Shown: positions 53,676 through 62,804 of the stretch, piece by piece
Position numbering within the stretch: position 1 is the first letter of the stretch
Layout: each line of letters begins with the position of its first letter
From: an uncultured Bacteroidales bacterium
GTDB taxonomy: Bacteria > Bacteroidota > Bacteroidia > Bacteroidales > UBA932
Assembly (NCBI GenBank): GCA_944326315.1
Contig: CALVDP010000005.1
Location: 1-64,000 of the forward strand
Reading direction: 5' to 3'
Length of the DNA stretch: 64,000 bases
The notes under the pieces: generated by a model
What the model was told of the DNA's origin: nothing
What the model saw: only the letters and a program-made list of their open reading frames with translations
Databases searched by the model: none
Translations under genes and position numbers: made by a program

Positions 53676-54494
53676 ATGGGAGATACAGCTAAAAAAATTC
53701 TTTTTGTCAACTCGGAGATATTTCCGTATCTTCCGGAGAATGACATCTCGAAGATCGGGCGATTTCTTCCACAGGGGATCCAGGAAAGGAAAAAAGAAAT
53801 ACGTTCATTCATGCCCCGATACGGCTGCATCAACGAAAGGAAAAACCAGCTCCATGAAGTGATCCGCCTGTCCGGAATGAATATCATAATAAACGACGTG
53901 GACCGTCCTCTTGTCATCAAGGTAGCATCGATCTCCGCAGCGCGGATGCAGGTATATTTCATAGACAACGAGGACTATTTCCACCGCAAGCATGTATATT
54001 CGGACGAGAACGGGACTTTCTTCGAAGACAACGGAGAAAGGGCCATATTCTTCGCGAGAGGCGTACTTGAGACCGTAAAGAAGCTCAGGTGGGCCCCGGA
54101 CATCATACACTGCCACGGATGGATTTCGCACATACTGCCGCTCTACCTGAAGAAGATCTATTCCGAAGATCCCATCTTCTCGTCAAGCAAGGTGATACTG
54201 TCTCTCTACAACGACATATCATCAGAAAGCTTCTCCCCGGACTTCAAGGACAAGATTCTGTTCGACGATGTGACGGAAGACGATGTTGCCGTCATGGAAA
54301 AGCCGGACGGCATAAATCTTGCGAAACTGGCGGTCCGCTACTCGGACGGCATCATACTGGGGTCAGACAAGATTGACGGACAAATTCTGGAATACTGTTC
54401 GGAATCCGGGCTTCCGATGCTTCCATACGATGGCGACGCTCTTGAGACGGGAGCATACATCGATGTTTACAACGACTTTTACGACAAGTTTTGA
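53676..54494 (+). CDS. Short glycogen/starch-synthase-like protein (GT5 N-terminal domain only)
   Basis: From the ATG at 53676 it has 272 residues, against about 480 for full glycogen synthases. It covers only the N-terminal Rossmann domain (KILFVNSEIFPYL, RSFMPRYG, IIHCHGWISHILPLYLKK, SDGIILGSD). The ADP-glucose-binding KxGGL motif that should follow FPY is replaced by ENDISKIGRF, and HDW is HGW. Glycosyltransferase activity is therefore unlikely. Short relatives of this kind precede DUF4270 genes in other Bacteroidetes, and here the next gene begins 2 bp after the stop. Its role is unknown. Confidence 0.8.
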   Translation: MGDTAKKILFVNSEIFPYLPENDISKIGRFLPQGIQERKKEIRSFMPRYGCINERKNQLHEVIRLSGMNIIINDVDRPLVIKVASISAARMQVYFIDNEDYFHRKHVYSDENGTFFEDNGERAIFFARGVLETVKKLRWAPDIIHCHGWISHILPLYLKKIYSEDPIFSSSKVILSLYNDISSESFSPDFKDKILFDDVTEDDVAVMEKPDGINLAKLAVRYSDGIILGSDKIDGQILEYCSESGLPMLPYDGDALETGAYIDVYNDFYDKF

Positions 54495-54496
54495 AA

Positions 54497-56188
54497 ATGC
54501 AGCTGAAATTCATTTACCTTGCGGCCGGAATCATTGCCGGGACATGCATCATGCACTCCTGCGTGGAGATAAACGAAGAGCTGGGCAAAGAATATATACC
54601 TACCAGACATCAGTACGATGTCTACACAGACACTATCTTCCTTCAGGACATCAGAATGGGGAAGACGGAGAATCTGTCAGGATACAGTTCCTCCAGGATC
54701 ACGATAGGCGCCGTTCGTGACAACACCTTCGGGCTGACCACCAGAAGCAGCGCATTCACAATCATACCTGTCAGCACGGAAATGGACTTCGGGGACAATC
54801 CCCGCTGCACGCAGTTTCATTTCACCGCCGTACGGGACACGCTGTCATGGCCGGATGAAAGCCAGGCTCACATCATCCAGAATATCAATGTCTACAAGCT
54901 TGACGAAACCATCGGAGATGATGCCAGCTACATCAACTCGGCAGACAAGCTGAAAATAGGAGAAAGGGTAGCTCCGGTATTCAACTATTTCGGACAGGAC
55001 TCCCTGTCCTTCGACTTCGACACCAGCTTCGGTGACGAATACATAGCGGCCATACAGGACATGGATCTCGGCTCTGTAAGCGATTATGTCGACAAGCTTC
55101 ACGGCATCTATATCACTGTCGATTCCCCGATTGCGGAAGGCGGCAGAATCAACATGTTCGATCTGGCGATACAGGTATCGGACTATTATATATCCGGAAA
55201 CTACGCCGAGCTCAAGTTCAGGTCGGACTACGGCCACAGACATGATGTGGACAGTTCGTTCCTCTTCTTCTTCGGAGCCTCGGCAATGCAGGTATATGAA
55301 GATACGGACAATCCGTACATAACGCCGCAGCAGACTCCTCAGTCGGCGCTGAACCTCGCCAAATACGGGGAACTCTCTGAAAACATGACAGAGGCTACGG
55401 ACAAGATATACATTGAAGGCGGAAGCGGAGTCAAGCCTGTGATACAGGCCAGGGAAATCAAGGAGAAGCTGCTTGAGCTGTTCGCCAACGAAGGGATTGA
55501 CCCTGACGACGTGATAATCCACAAGGCTTCGGTAGTCCTGCCTTATGACTTCAACAGTGCAGATTACGACAAGATGTATCTGTATCCGGACAGGCTGAGC
55601 CCGACCTGCAGGATCACATCGACTGACGAAGAGACAGGCGAAGAACTCGTCAGGTTCGCCGGACTCACGGATTCAAGCGTAGAAACGGAAAACCAGGGTG
55701 ACATAAACAGATCCCTGAACTGCTATGCGCCGGACATAAGCCATCATGTGCAGGAAATACTCAGAAGGGCGGATGACAGCAACTACGACGACTTCGATGT
55801 CTGGATGCTGACCATGGCCAATGAGGTGACAGAAAGCGAATCCACTGACAACAGCGCCCTCGACCAGTACTATTCGAATCTGATGTACTACAACTATTAC
55901 AACAGCCTGTATAATCCATACGGCTACGGAGGATATTACGGCGGATACTACGGCGGATATTACGACAGCTACTACGGCATGAGCAACTACTACAACTATA
56001 TGCTTGCCGCACAGTATGCCAGCACACAGTCCAATTCCAGTACGACGGTATCCATGCAGCTGGACAAGGACAGATATTACAGAGGCATTCTGCGTGGTCC
56101 TGAAGCGGAACCGTCATCCGACGGGACCGACCGCACACCGATACTTACCGTCACCTATTCAGTATCCAAGACTTCCGGACTTGAATAG
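54497..56188 (+). CDS. DUF4270 lipoprotein with Gly/Tyr-rich segment
   Basis: From the ATG at 54497 (MQLKFIYLAAGIIAGTCIMHSC) it has 563 residues and a lipoprotein-type signal. The DUF4270 core includes YDVYTDTIFLQDIRMGKTEN, FTAVRDTLSWP, FDFDTSFGDEYIAAI and IEGGSGVKPVIQAREIKEKL. Near residues 455-505 it has an unusual low-complexity stretch dominated by Tyr, Gly and Asn (YGGYYGGYYGGYYDSYYG). The family is restricted to Bacteroidetes and probably faces the cell surface or periplasm; its function is unknown. It starts 2 bp after the glycogen-synthase-like gene. Confidence 0.85.
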   Translation: MQLKFIYLAAGIIAGTCIMHSCVEINEELGKEYIPTRHQYDVYTDTIFLQDIRMGKTENLSGYSSSRITIGAVRDNTFGLTTRSSAFTIIPVSTEMDFGDNPRCTQFHFTAVRDTLSWPDESQAHIIQNINVYKLDETIGDDASYINSADKLKIGERVAPVFNYFGQDSLSFDFDTSFGDEYIAAIQDMDLGSVSDYVDKLHGIYITVDSPIAEGGRINMFDLAIQVSDYYISGNYAELKFRSDYGHRHDVDSSFLFFFGASAMQVYEDTDNPYITPQQTPQSALNLAKYGELSENMTEATDKIYIEGGSGVKPVIQAREIKEKLLELFANEGIDPDDVIIHKASVVLPYDFNSADYDKMYLYPDRLSPTCRITSTDEETGEELVRFAGLTDSSVETENQGDINRSLNCYAPDISHHVQEILRRADDSNYDDFDVWMLTMANEVTESESTDNSALDQYYSNLMYYNYYNSLYNPYGYGGYYGGYYGGYYDSYYGMSNYYNYMLAAQYASTQSNSSTTVSMQLDKDRYYRGILRGPEAEPSSDGTDRTPILTVTYSVSKTSGLE

Positions 56189-56269
56189 CGGGCAATACCC
56201 GGAGGAAGCACCGAAATACAAATCATGCGGCGGCACAACATCCGCGGCATGAGAATGACAGATAACAAA

Positions 56270-56294
56270 AAAACCGGCCTGAAAGGTCGGTTTT
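56270..56294. terminator. Terminator between convergent DUF4270 and acpP genes
   Basis: AAAACCGGCCT pairs with AGGTCGGTTTT around GAA, with T-runs on both strands (seven on the minus strand). It probably ends acpP transcripts and perhaps DUF4270 transcripts too. Confidence 0.75.
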
Positions 56295-56315
56295 ATTGCT
56301 ATCTGAAGATCTTAA

Positions 56316-56558
56316 TTAAGCGTTGAGCTTGTTCTCGATATAATCAATAGCATCCTTGACAGTAGAAATCTTCTCACCGGCATCCTCATCAGGAATAGTG
56401 ATGTTGAAAGCTTTCTCGAATTCCATGATAAGCTCTACTGTATCAAGAGAATCTGCTCCAAGATCATTTGTAAAGCTTGCAGATTCTGTCACTTCAGACT
56501 CGTCAACGCCCAATTTGTCAACGATAATTGCTTTTACTTTAGATGCAACTTCTGACAT
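56316..56558 (-). CDS. acpP: Acyl carrier protein
   Basis: The 80-residue acidic protein carries the phosphopantetheine site Ser37 in [19 protein letters not shown]. It shuttles acyl chains in fatty acid synthesis. It stands alone here; the fabF partner common in other genomes is not adjacent. Its own promoter is at 56624-56631. Confidence 0.97.
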   Translation of the reverse strand: MSEVASKVKAIIVDKLGVDESEVTESASFTNDLGADSLDTVELIMEFEKAFNITIPDEDAGEKISTVKDAIDYIENKLNA

Positions 56559-56623
56559 AATGTTAAGAATTTAATTAATTAAAAAGTTTATGTTTAAATA
56601 CACTTATAGTCACAATCTGGGCG

Positions 56624-56631
56624 CAAAGATA
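56624..56631 (-). promoter_or_regulatory. acpP -7 promoter box
   Basis: On the minus strand this is TATCTTTG, a full TAnnTTTG match, about 65 bp before the acpP start. The upstream side is T-rich without a clear TTTG. Confidence 0.55.
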
Positions 56632-56658
56632 GAAAAAATTTGCGAAAAAACGAACGAA

Positions 56659-58449
56659 TCAGGAATTTAACGCGTCATGTATCCTCCTGGCCAGCTCAGT
56701 ACCTACCAGACCGGCAAGGTCCTCGACTGTGGCGGCAGCTATCCTCGGGACACTTCCATAATGCAATATAAGCCTCTGCTCAGTCTTCTCGCCCACGCCC
56801 TTAATCTCCCGCAGGGCAGACTTGATCTGCGCCTTGCTCCTCAGATTCCGGTGGTGAGTGATGCCGAACCTGTGGGCTTCGTCCCTGATATGCTGCATCA
56901 CCTTCAATGCCTGTGAATTCCTGTCCAGGAACAACGGATGTGGATCTCCTATCCTGATGATCTCCTCAAACCTCTTGGCCAGGCCCACCACAGTAAGGCT
57001 GTCTGCGATACCGAGCTCGCTCAGAGCCTCATACGCACAGCCCAGCTGCCCCTTGCCGCCATCGATGACTATTAGCTGGGGCAAATCGTCCGGAGCCTCA
57101 CGCAGCATCCTGGAATAGCGTCTGTTCACTATTTCCTTCATGGACGCGAAATCGTCCGGACCGACTACGGTCTTGATGTTGAAATGTCGGTAGTCCTTCT
57201 TGGAGGGAACACCGTCCCTAAAGACGACACATGACGCCACTGGATTCGTCCCCTGTATGTTGGAGTTGTCGAAACACTCTATATGACGCGGGAGCTCCTT
57301 CATGCCGAGCGCAGACTTCAGCTCCTCCAGCACCTTGCGCCTGAACTCGTCAGGATCCGTATGCTCCTGCTGCTTGAGGGCGTTGAAGCGCATCTCCTTG
57401 GCATTCTTGAGACTGAGCTCCAGCAAAGCCAGCTTGTCCCCCTTGAAAGGAATGCGGAATTCCACACCCTTGATATCTACATCAGGCCGGAAAGGGACAA
57501 GGACTTCCTTCGACAAGTCTCCGAACTTGGACTGGATCTCAGCGATGAACATGCCGAGTACAGAAGACTGCTCCTCCTCGATATTCATTCTGAAACCGAG
57601 ATTCAGCGACTGTATGACGGCCCCATCCCTGAGGCGCATGAAATTCCCGTATGCTTCATTTGCATCGAATACCAGAGAGAAGACGTCAAGGCTGCCGATA
57701 GCCGAGCTCACGATAAGTGACTTGCCGTAATGTTTTTCAAGAGAAACTATCTTTTTCCTGTATATCTCGGCCGCCTCGAAATCAAGGGCATCCGCGGCAG
57801 ACTTCATCTGCTCTTTCAGATGCGATATCATCTCACGTCCGCCACCCTTGAGAAGCCTGACAATATCCTCGATGTTGTCGTTGTATTCCTTGACGGAAAT
57901 ACCCCCGACACAACATCCTCTGCACCGTCCTATGTGAAAATCGAGACACGGCCGGAACTTTTTCCTCAGCACGGCCTCGGAGGTGATCCTGAGGTTGCAG
58001 CTGCGCAGCGGATACAGTTCAGAGAACAGTTCAAGCAGGTTTCTGGCGTGCATGACCGAGCTGTAGGGACCGAAGTATCTCGACCCGTCCCTGACCATCC
58101 TTCTCGTAAGGTAGACCTTGGGGAAGTCACCTGCACTGACACATATCCACGGATATGTCTTGGAATCCTTAAGCAGGATATTGTACCTGGGCTTGTACTG
58201 CTTGATCAGGTTGTTTTCCAGAAGAAGGGCATCGGCCTCGGAATCCACCACCGAATACTGCGCATCCGCTATCTTTGACACCATTATGGCAGTCTTGCGG
58301 GTAAGCCTGTCCGGCGAAACGAAATACTGGGCCACGCGCTTGTGCAGATCCTTGGCCTTGCCGACATATATGACATTCCCCTCGGCATCATAATATCTGT
58401 AGACGCCGGGGGAATGAGGAAACAGCGATATTTTCTCCTTTACAGTCAA
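56659..58449 (-). CDS. uvrC: Excinuclease ABC subunit C
   Basis: The 596-residue protein has an N-terminal GIY-YIG nuclease domain (GVYRYYDAEGNVIYVGKAKD), a cysteine cluster (CRGCCVG region near 175-180), a UVR domain (ISHLKEQMKSAADALDFEAAE), an RNase H-like second nuclease domain (IECFDNSNIQGTNPVASCVV, VIDGGKGQL) and C-terminal helix-hairpin-helix motifs (LREIKGVGEKTEQRLILHYG). It makes both incisions in nucleotide excision repair. Its ATG overlaps the S46 peptidase stop as ATGA, so the two are probably co-translated. Confidence 0.97.
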   Translation of the reverse strand: MTVKEKISLFPHSPGVYRYYDAEGNVIYVGKAKDLHKRVAQYFVSPDRLTRKTAIMVSKIADAQYSVVDSEADALLLENNLIKQYKPRYNILLKDSKTYPWICVSAGDFPKVYLTRRMVRDGSRYFGPYSSVMHARNLLELFSELYPLRSCNLRITSEAVLRKKFRPCLDFHIGRCRGCCVGGISVKEYNDNIEDIVRLLKGGGREMISHLKEQMKSAADALDFEAAEIYRKKIVSLEKHYGKSLIVSSAIGSLDVFSLVFDANEAYGNFMRLRDGAVIQSLNLGFRMNIEEEQSSVLGMFIAEIQSKFGDLSKEVLVPFRPDVDIKGVEFRIPFKGDKLALLELSLKNAKEMRFNALKQQEHTDPDEFRRKVLEELKSALGMKELPRHIECFDNSNIQGTNPVASCVVFRDGVPSKKDYRHFNIKTVVGPDDFASMKEIVNRRYSRMLREAPDDLPQLIVIDGGKGQLGCAYEALSELGIADSLTVVGLAKRFEEIIRIGDPHPLFLDRNSQALKVMQHIRDEAHRFGITHHRNLRSKAQIKSALREIKGVGEKTEQRLILHYGSVPRIAAATVEDLAGLVGTELARRIHDALNS

Positions 58450-60698
58450 ATCCCTATCTCGTCGAGAATGTACCCCATGCCTGCATACTTGTCAAGGAGC
58501 CAGAGTACATACCTTATATCCACGCACACGCACTTGGTGTAGCCGTCCACATAATATACATCCGAAGCCAGGGATTCCTTGTTGCCGTCAAAAGCCAGGC
58601 CGATAAGCTCTCCCCTGGCATTCATCACCGGAGATCCTGAGTTGCCTCCGGTAATATCATTGTCAGTCAGGAAATTCACGTACATTTCGGATGCCTTGCC
58701 ACGCTTACTTACACCCCAGCGTCCCCAGTCACCGCCTTCCAGCAATGATTTCTGACGCGGATCAAGACTGTATTCATAAGTGGACGGGTCGTATTTCTCC
58801 AGAATACCGGCAGTCGTGGAATGCCAAGACCATGTGACCCCGTCATACGGGCTGATATCGCCCACAGTACCGTAGGTTATCCTCATTGTGGAATTTGCAT
58901 CCGGATACTGCGCAAGGCCGTCCTCAACAGACTTCCTGTATTTCGCATGTGTGTATTCCTTGTCCAGAGACAGAATAGAAGGCTTGCCCTCCACTGCCGC
59001 AGAACGCTTGTTCAGTGAAATTATCCTTATATCCTGATAAAAACGGAACAGAGGATCGGCGAAATACTCGTCCAGGGTGTGGCTCTGCGAGACGAATTCC
59101 TCCAGACGGGCCTTGTCTGTCATGAAACTTCCGTTCCAGAGCCAGTCTGTCATGGCATCATAGTCGCACTTTCCGTCCGCTCCCGTGTACTTTTGAAGGA
59201 GTTCCTTCTGATAAGGGCCCAGGACAGAATGGTCTATGTTCTCGTAGAACTCCCTGACAGAATATTTGAACAGATCCCTCTCGACATCAAGCACAATATC
59301 GTCGTATTCCTTGAGCAGGCTTGTCTTGATGGCATTGTAGTCGAGTCCGCAGAAACGGAAACGGCGGCAGCAGTTGATTTCAGTCGAATCCGGGCCACCC
59401 TTGTCAATGAAAGTATGCATCCTGATGCGGTTCTTGCTCAGGACCTCCCTTTTCAGCATGTTGATCCTCGACATCATCTTCGATATCGTAGTGCCTCGCA
59501 CCAGGGTCTCCCTGTAATATGTGATGTCACGCTCGGCGTCTTCCACTGCGGCATATTTGCTGTCAAGAAGAGAGAGGATATCACCCCATTCCGCCTTGCG
59601 TGCAGGGTCCGCGTCTATCCAGGCCTGAAGCTCCTTCTCTTCGGCAGCCTTCATGCCCACAACGTCAAATCTTCTGATATTCTTCTCTTTCCCGCAGTTG
59701 AGTTCCTGGACATTGCTCAGGCTGAAATAGTAGTCAGAATATTTCAGTCTTATGGCAGGATCGGCATTCATCCAGCGGTTCAGTATTTCCATCTGTTCTC
59801 CACGGATCCTGTTGGATATCGGCAAGGTCACTTTCTCCTCGAAATTGACCTCTGCTGAGGAACTGTAGCGGTTCGTCCTGCCAGGATAGCCTATCACCAT
59901 AGTGAAATCACCTGGCTTGTAGCCTGCCGTTGATATCTTGAGCACAGCCTCCGGCTTCAGCGGCACATTCTCATCGGAATATTTGGCCGGAGAGCCGTCC
60001 GGTGCAGTATAGATTCTGTACATGGCGAAGTCACACTTGTGCTGAGGCCATTCCCAGTTGTCGATGTCGCCGCCATATGCGGAAATCGATACAGGAGGGG
60101 CTGCCACAAGCCTTATGTCAGAGTAGACCTTGTACAGCATCATGTAATATTTCTCTCCGCCCCACATCGAAGACAGAGAAGCCTCAAGACCGTCGGGATT
60201 GTCATTGTATTTCTTTTCCATCAGGAAGCTGATCTTGCGCATGCCGTAATTCTTCCCCTGGCTTGCGAATTCATCCTGCATGGCTTTCACCTCATCAGTC
60301 ACGTCAAGCACTTTTTTCAGGAAATACATGTTCTTCCCCGGAATAGGGACTTCCTCGTCACGGGACATGGCCCAGAATCCATCCTCCAGATAATTCTTTT
60401 CATCAGTGCTCAGGGCATGGACATCGCCGTAGGCGCAATGATGGTTCGTTATGACCAGACCCTCATCTGAAATCACGCTGCCGGTACACCCGAAATCCAG
60501 GGAAACGACAGCATCGGATATGGTAGCACCTTCTGCATCGGCGTTGTAGATCTCATTGGCGGAAAGCTTGAGCCCACGCTGCTTCATCTGCTTCTCCAAC
60601 GCCTTGTCAATACCGTTGATCATCCACATCCCTTCGTCCGCCAGAGACAAAGGGGCTGCCATACAGGCGACAGCCAATATCAAGAATATCCTTTTCAT
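58446..60698 (-). CDS. S46-family dipeptidyl-peptidase, DPP7-like
   Basis: The 750-residue serine peptidase has a signal peptide ending near SLADE. The catalytic His lies in ITNHHCAYGDVH (about 86-87) and the Ser is Ser687 in DITGGNSGSPV. It removes dipeptides from peptide N-termini in the periplasm. The residue 18 positions after the serine (Gly705, in FDGN) corresponds to the Gly that gives DPP7 its hydrophobic P1 preference; DPP11 enzymes have Arg there and cleave after acidic residues. So a DPP7-type specificity is likely. uvrC overlaps its stop by 4 bp. Confidence 0.93.
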   Translation of the reverse strand: MKRIFLILAVACMAAPLSLADEGMWMINGIDKALEKQMKQRGLKLSANEIYNADAEGATISDAVVSLDFGCTGSVISDEGLVITNHHCAYGDVHALSTDEKNYLEDGFWAMSRDEEVPIPGKNMYFLKKVLDVTDEVKAMQDEFASQGKNYGMRKISFLMEKKYNDNPDGLEASLSSMWGGEKYYMMLYKVYSDIRLVAAPPVSISAYGGDIDNWEWPQHKCDFAMYRIYTAPDGSPAKYSDENVPLKPEAVLKISTAGYKPGDFTMVIGYPGRTNRYSSSAEVNFEEKVTLPISNRIRGEQMEILNRWMNADPAIRLKYSDYYFSLSNVQELNCGKEKNIRRFDVVGMKAAEEKELQAWIDADPARKAEWGDILSLLDSKYAAVEDAERDITYYRETLVRGTTISKMMSRINMLKREVLSKNRIRMHTFIDKGGPDSTEINCCRRFRFCGLDYNAIKTSLLKEYDDIVLDVERDLFKYSVREFYENIDHSVLGPYQKELLQKYTGADGKCDYDAMTDWLWNGSFMTDKARLEEFVSQSHTLDEYFADPLFRFYQDIRIISLNKRSAAVEGKPSILSLDKEYTHAKYRKSVEDGLAQYPDANSTMRITYGTVGDISPYDGVTWSWHSTTAGILEKYDPSTYEYSLDPRQKSLLEGGDWGRWGVSKRGKASEMYVNFLTDNDITGGNSGSPVMNARGELIGLAFDGNKESLASDVYYVDGYTKCVCVDIRYVLWLLDKYAGMGYILDEIGI

Positions 60699-60715
60699 CT
60701 TTTCCTAAATTCAAT

Positions 60716-60748
60716 ACCGGACCGGTCTTTTGTTGTGACCGGTCCGGT
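60716..60748. repeat. Perfect 12-bp inverted repeat between two genes
   Basis: ACCGGACCGGTC (60716-60727) pairs perfectly with GACCGGTCCGGT (60737-60748) around 9 nt. It lies between the NapH-like gene and the S46 gene, 14 bp after the former's stop. There is no T-run, so it may be a rho-assisted terminator, an mRNA-stabilising hairpin or an operator. Confidence 0.6.
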
Positions 60749-60761
60749 GCCAGTTCATTCA

Positions 60762-62777
60762 TTATTTGTCAAAAGGCTTCACAACTCCCTTCTTCTCGAA
60801 ACCGAGCTGGGCCGGAACCTCCCTGACATCATCCTTGGCATAAGTGATGGTCCAGTTCTCCATGGTCATCTGCTTCCACAGCTCATCCTCCGTCATAGGA
60901 GCCGCATAACGTATCCTTATAGCCGGCACAAGGTCCTCGTTAAGGTCGAGATAGATGCCGATGATACTCTCGTTGCGGGAAAGATGGTTGCTGAGATAAG
61001 GCATGTTCCTGAGAATTATCGGCTTCTCATAATTGTGATCGGCAATCTCGTAGATATACTGAGGCTGGTCCGCATATTTCTCCACGCGACTCTTGAACTC
61101 GGCCTTGAACGGGGTGAAAAGCATCCTGATCAGGTCTTCGGTCGGCATGTAGCTAATAGTATCCTCCATATCCACGAACTCATAATCCACTTCCGTATCC
61201 TTGGTGCCACCGCCATGTACAGGCATGGCGAGGACTTTCATCTCCACCACATTCTTGAACCAGTCCTTGTCAAGGTTTTCAGATGGATCCACATACACGT
61301 GGACAATGAGAGGACACGCGAACTCTGACGTCAGCCCGTAAATCTTCTTCCCGGTCAGCCTCATCTGCAAGCCAAGATAATTGAGGTCCATCTTGTCATA
61401 CATCTTCTCTGTCCTTATGGTCAGGACTTTCACGCTGTCCACAACAGCAGGATCAGGAGTGTTGACTCTGAACTTGGACGGCACAAATATGCTTTCCAGT
61501 ATCTTGTCCGGTGTGATCTTGGCCGGATCATAAGTGACGATGGCGTAATGATGGTTGACAAATGTCCTGACGCCATAGATTCCAGGGATCTTCTGCAGCT
61601 TGGCCTTGAACGCCATGGAGCTGCCGTAGCACTTGACAGACCTAAGGCCGTCAATCCTAGTCTCGGCCAGCGTCTCCGGATCGACAAGCTGAGTGACAGT
61701 CCCGTCTTCAGACACCTGCTCTATTCCCCATTGTTCGTCAATGGTCGGAAGCTCAAACTTGTTGCCGATCCACATGCCGAGAATGACAAGTACGACTGTC
61801 AGCAAGGCCGGAAGATATTTGCCGAAACCCGATTTCTTTTTCTGGCAGGCACCTATATGAAGCGCGTCAACAGGACAGGCAGCCACGCATTCGCCGCACA
61901 GGGTACAGTCGACTGCATCCAGACGGCCGCCGCTAAGCCCGTCAATATCAATACCGTACGGGCACTTTCTGTTGCATATGCCGCAATGCGTACATAAACC
62001 TGCCGTCTTGATGACATTCAATATCTGATATTTCGGTTTCCTGTTCAGGATTTCCAGCAGATATCCCATCAGGCAGAAGACACCGAGCAGCACCCACCAA
62101 GGAATACCGGCGCCCATGATATCCAGAAGCCACCATATTCCGAAAAGTACAATGACCCATATCCAGAACTTCAGGGAATTGGAGATAGCGCCGAGCGGAC
62201 ACAGGTATTTGCACCAGAACATGTTTATGAAGAAACTTCCAAGTATCAGCAAGACAAGCGTCACTATGGACATCCACAGCGTGATCTCTCCCTGGAAACC
62301 AGTCGCCACGGCATAATAAGGATCAAGGTTCTTGCAGAACAGTTCGCTTGCCGTAGCCGTCATGTAGAATATCCAGAACACGAGAGCATATTTGAATATC
62401 CTCAGTACAGAGTCGGCCACAGAACCGTTTCTTACAGTTATTCCCTTGAGACCGATGCTCCTGCGAAGTTTTATCAGAAGATCCTGCACAGTCCCGAGAG
62501 GGCAGATATAGCCGCAGAACAATTTGCTGAACAGCACGACAGCGGCAGCCAGCATGATTCCCATCATTATCTGGAGAGAACTCATGCTGCACGGGAGCGA
62601 GCCGTTAACGAAAAATGTTGTCAAGGCCTCCAGTCCGCCCATAGGGCAGTAAGCCTCCGGGTCTGCCGGCTCCTTGCTCGGGATAATACCTGTCAGGAAA
62701 ACTACCAGTGCCACAAGCACTCCCCATTGGAGGAGATATTTCGGCCAGTTCTTGATGATGGTTGATCTCTTTGCCAT
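60762..62777 (-). CDS. NapH/CcoG-like membrane ferredoxin fused to an HMA-like domain
   Basis: The 671-residue protein has about six membrane helices with two NapH-type motifs, FCGYICPLG (Cys88, Cys92) and WCKYLCPLG (Cys189, Cys193). Two 4Fe-4S clusters follow: Cys262/265/268/272 and Cys291/294/297/301. After a further helix (about 320-338), residues 380-432 resemble a heavy-metal-associated domain, but the CxxC is Cys383-Tyr-Gly-Ser386. The last 240 residues are unassigned. It is probably an electron carrier between membrane quinols and a periplasmic partner, perhaps linked to metal handling (inference). The hairpin at 60716 follows the stop. Confidence 0.8.
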   Translation of the reverse strand: MAKRSTIIKNWPKYLLQWGVLVALVVFLTGIIPSKEPADPEAYCPMGGLEALTTFFVNGSLPCSMSSLQIMMGIMLAAAVVLFSKLFCGYICPLGTVQDLLIKLRRSIGLKGITVRNGSVADSVLRIFKYALVFWIFYMTATASELFCKNLDPYYAVATGFQGEITLWMSIVTLVLLILGSFFINMFWCKYLCPLGAISNSLKFWIWVIVLFGIWWLLDIMGAGIPWWVLLGVFCLMGYLLEILNRKPKYQILNVIKTAGLCTHCGICNRKCPYGIDIDGLSGGRLDAVDCTLCGECVAACPVDALHIGACQKKKSGFGKYLPALLTVVLVILGMWIGNKFELPTIDEQWGIEQVSEDGTVTQLVDPETLAETRIDGLRSVKCYGSSMAFKAKLQKIPGIYGVRTFVNHHYAIVTYDPAKITPDKILESIFVPSKFRVNTPDPAVVDSVKVLTIRTEKMYDKMDLNYLGLQMRLTGKKIYGLTSEFACPLIVHVYVDPSENLDKDWFKNVVEMKVLAMPVHGGGTKDTEVDYEFVDMEDTISYMPTEDLIRMLFTPFKAEFKSRVEKYADQPQYIYEIADHNYEKPIILRNMPYLSNHLSRNESIIGIYLDLNEDLVPAIRIRYAAPMTEDELWKQMTMENWTITYAKDDVREVPAQLGFEKKGVVKPFDK

Positions 62778-62804
62778 AGTTCAGAAATTATGAATTGTTG
62801 TATC

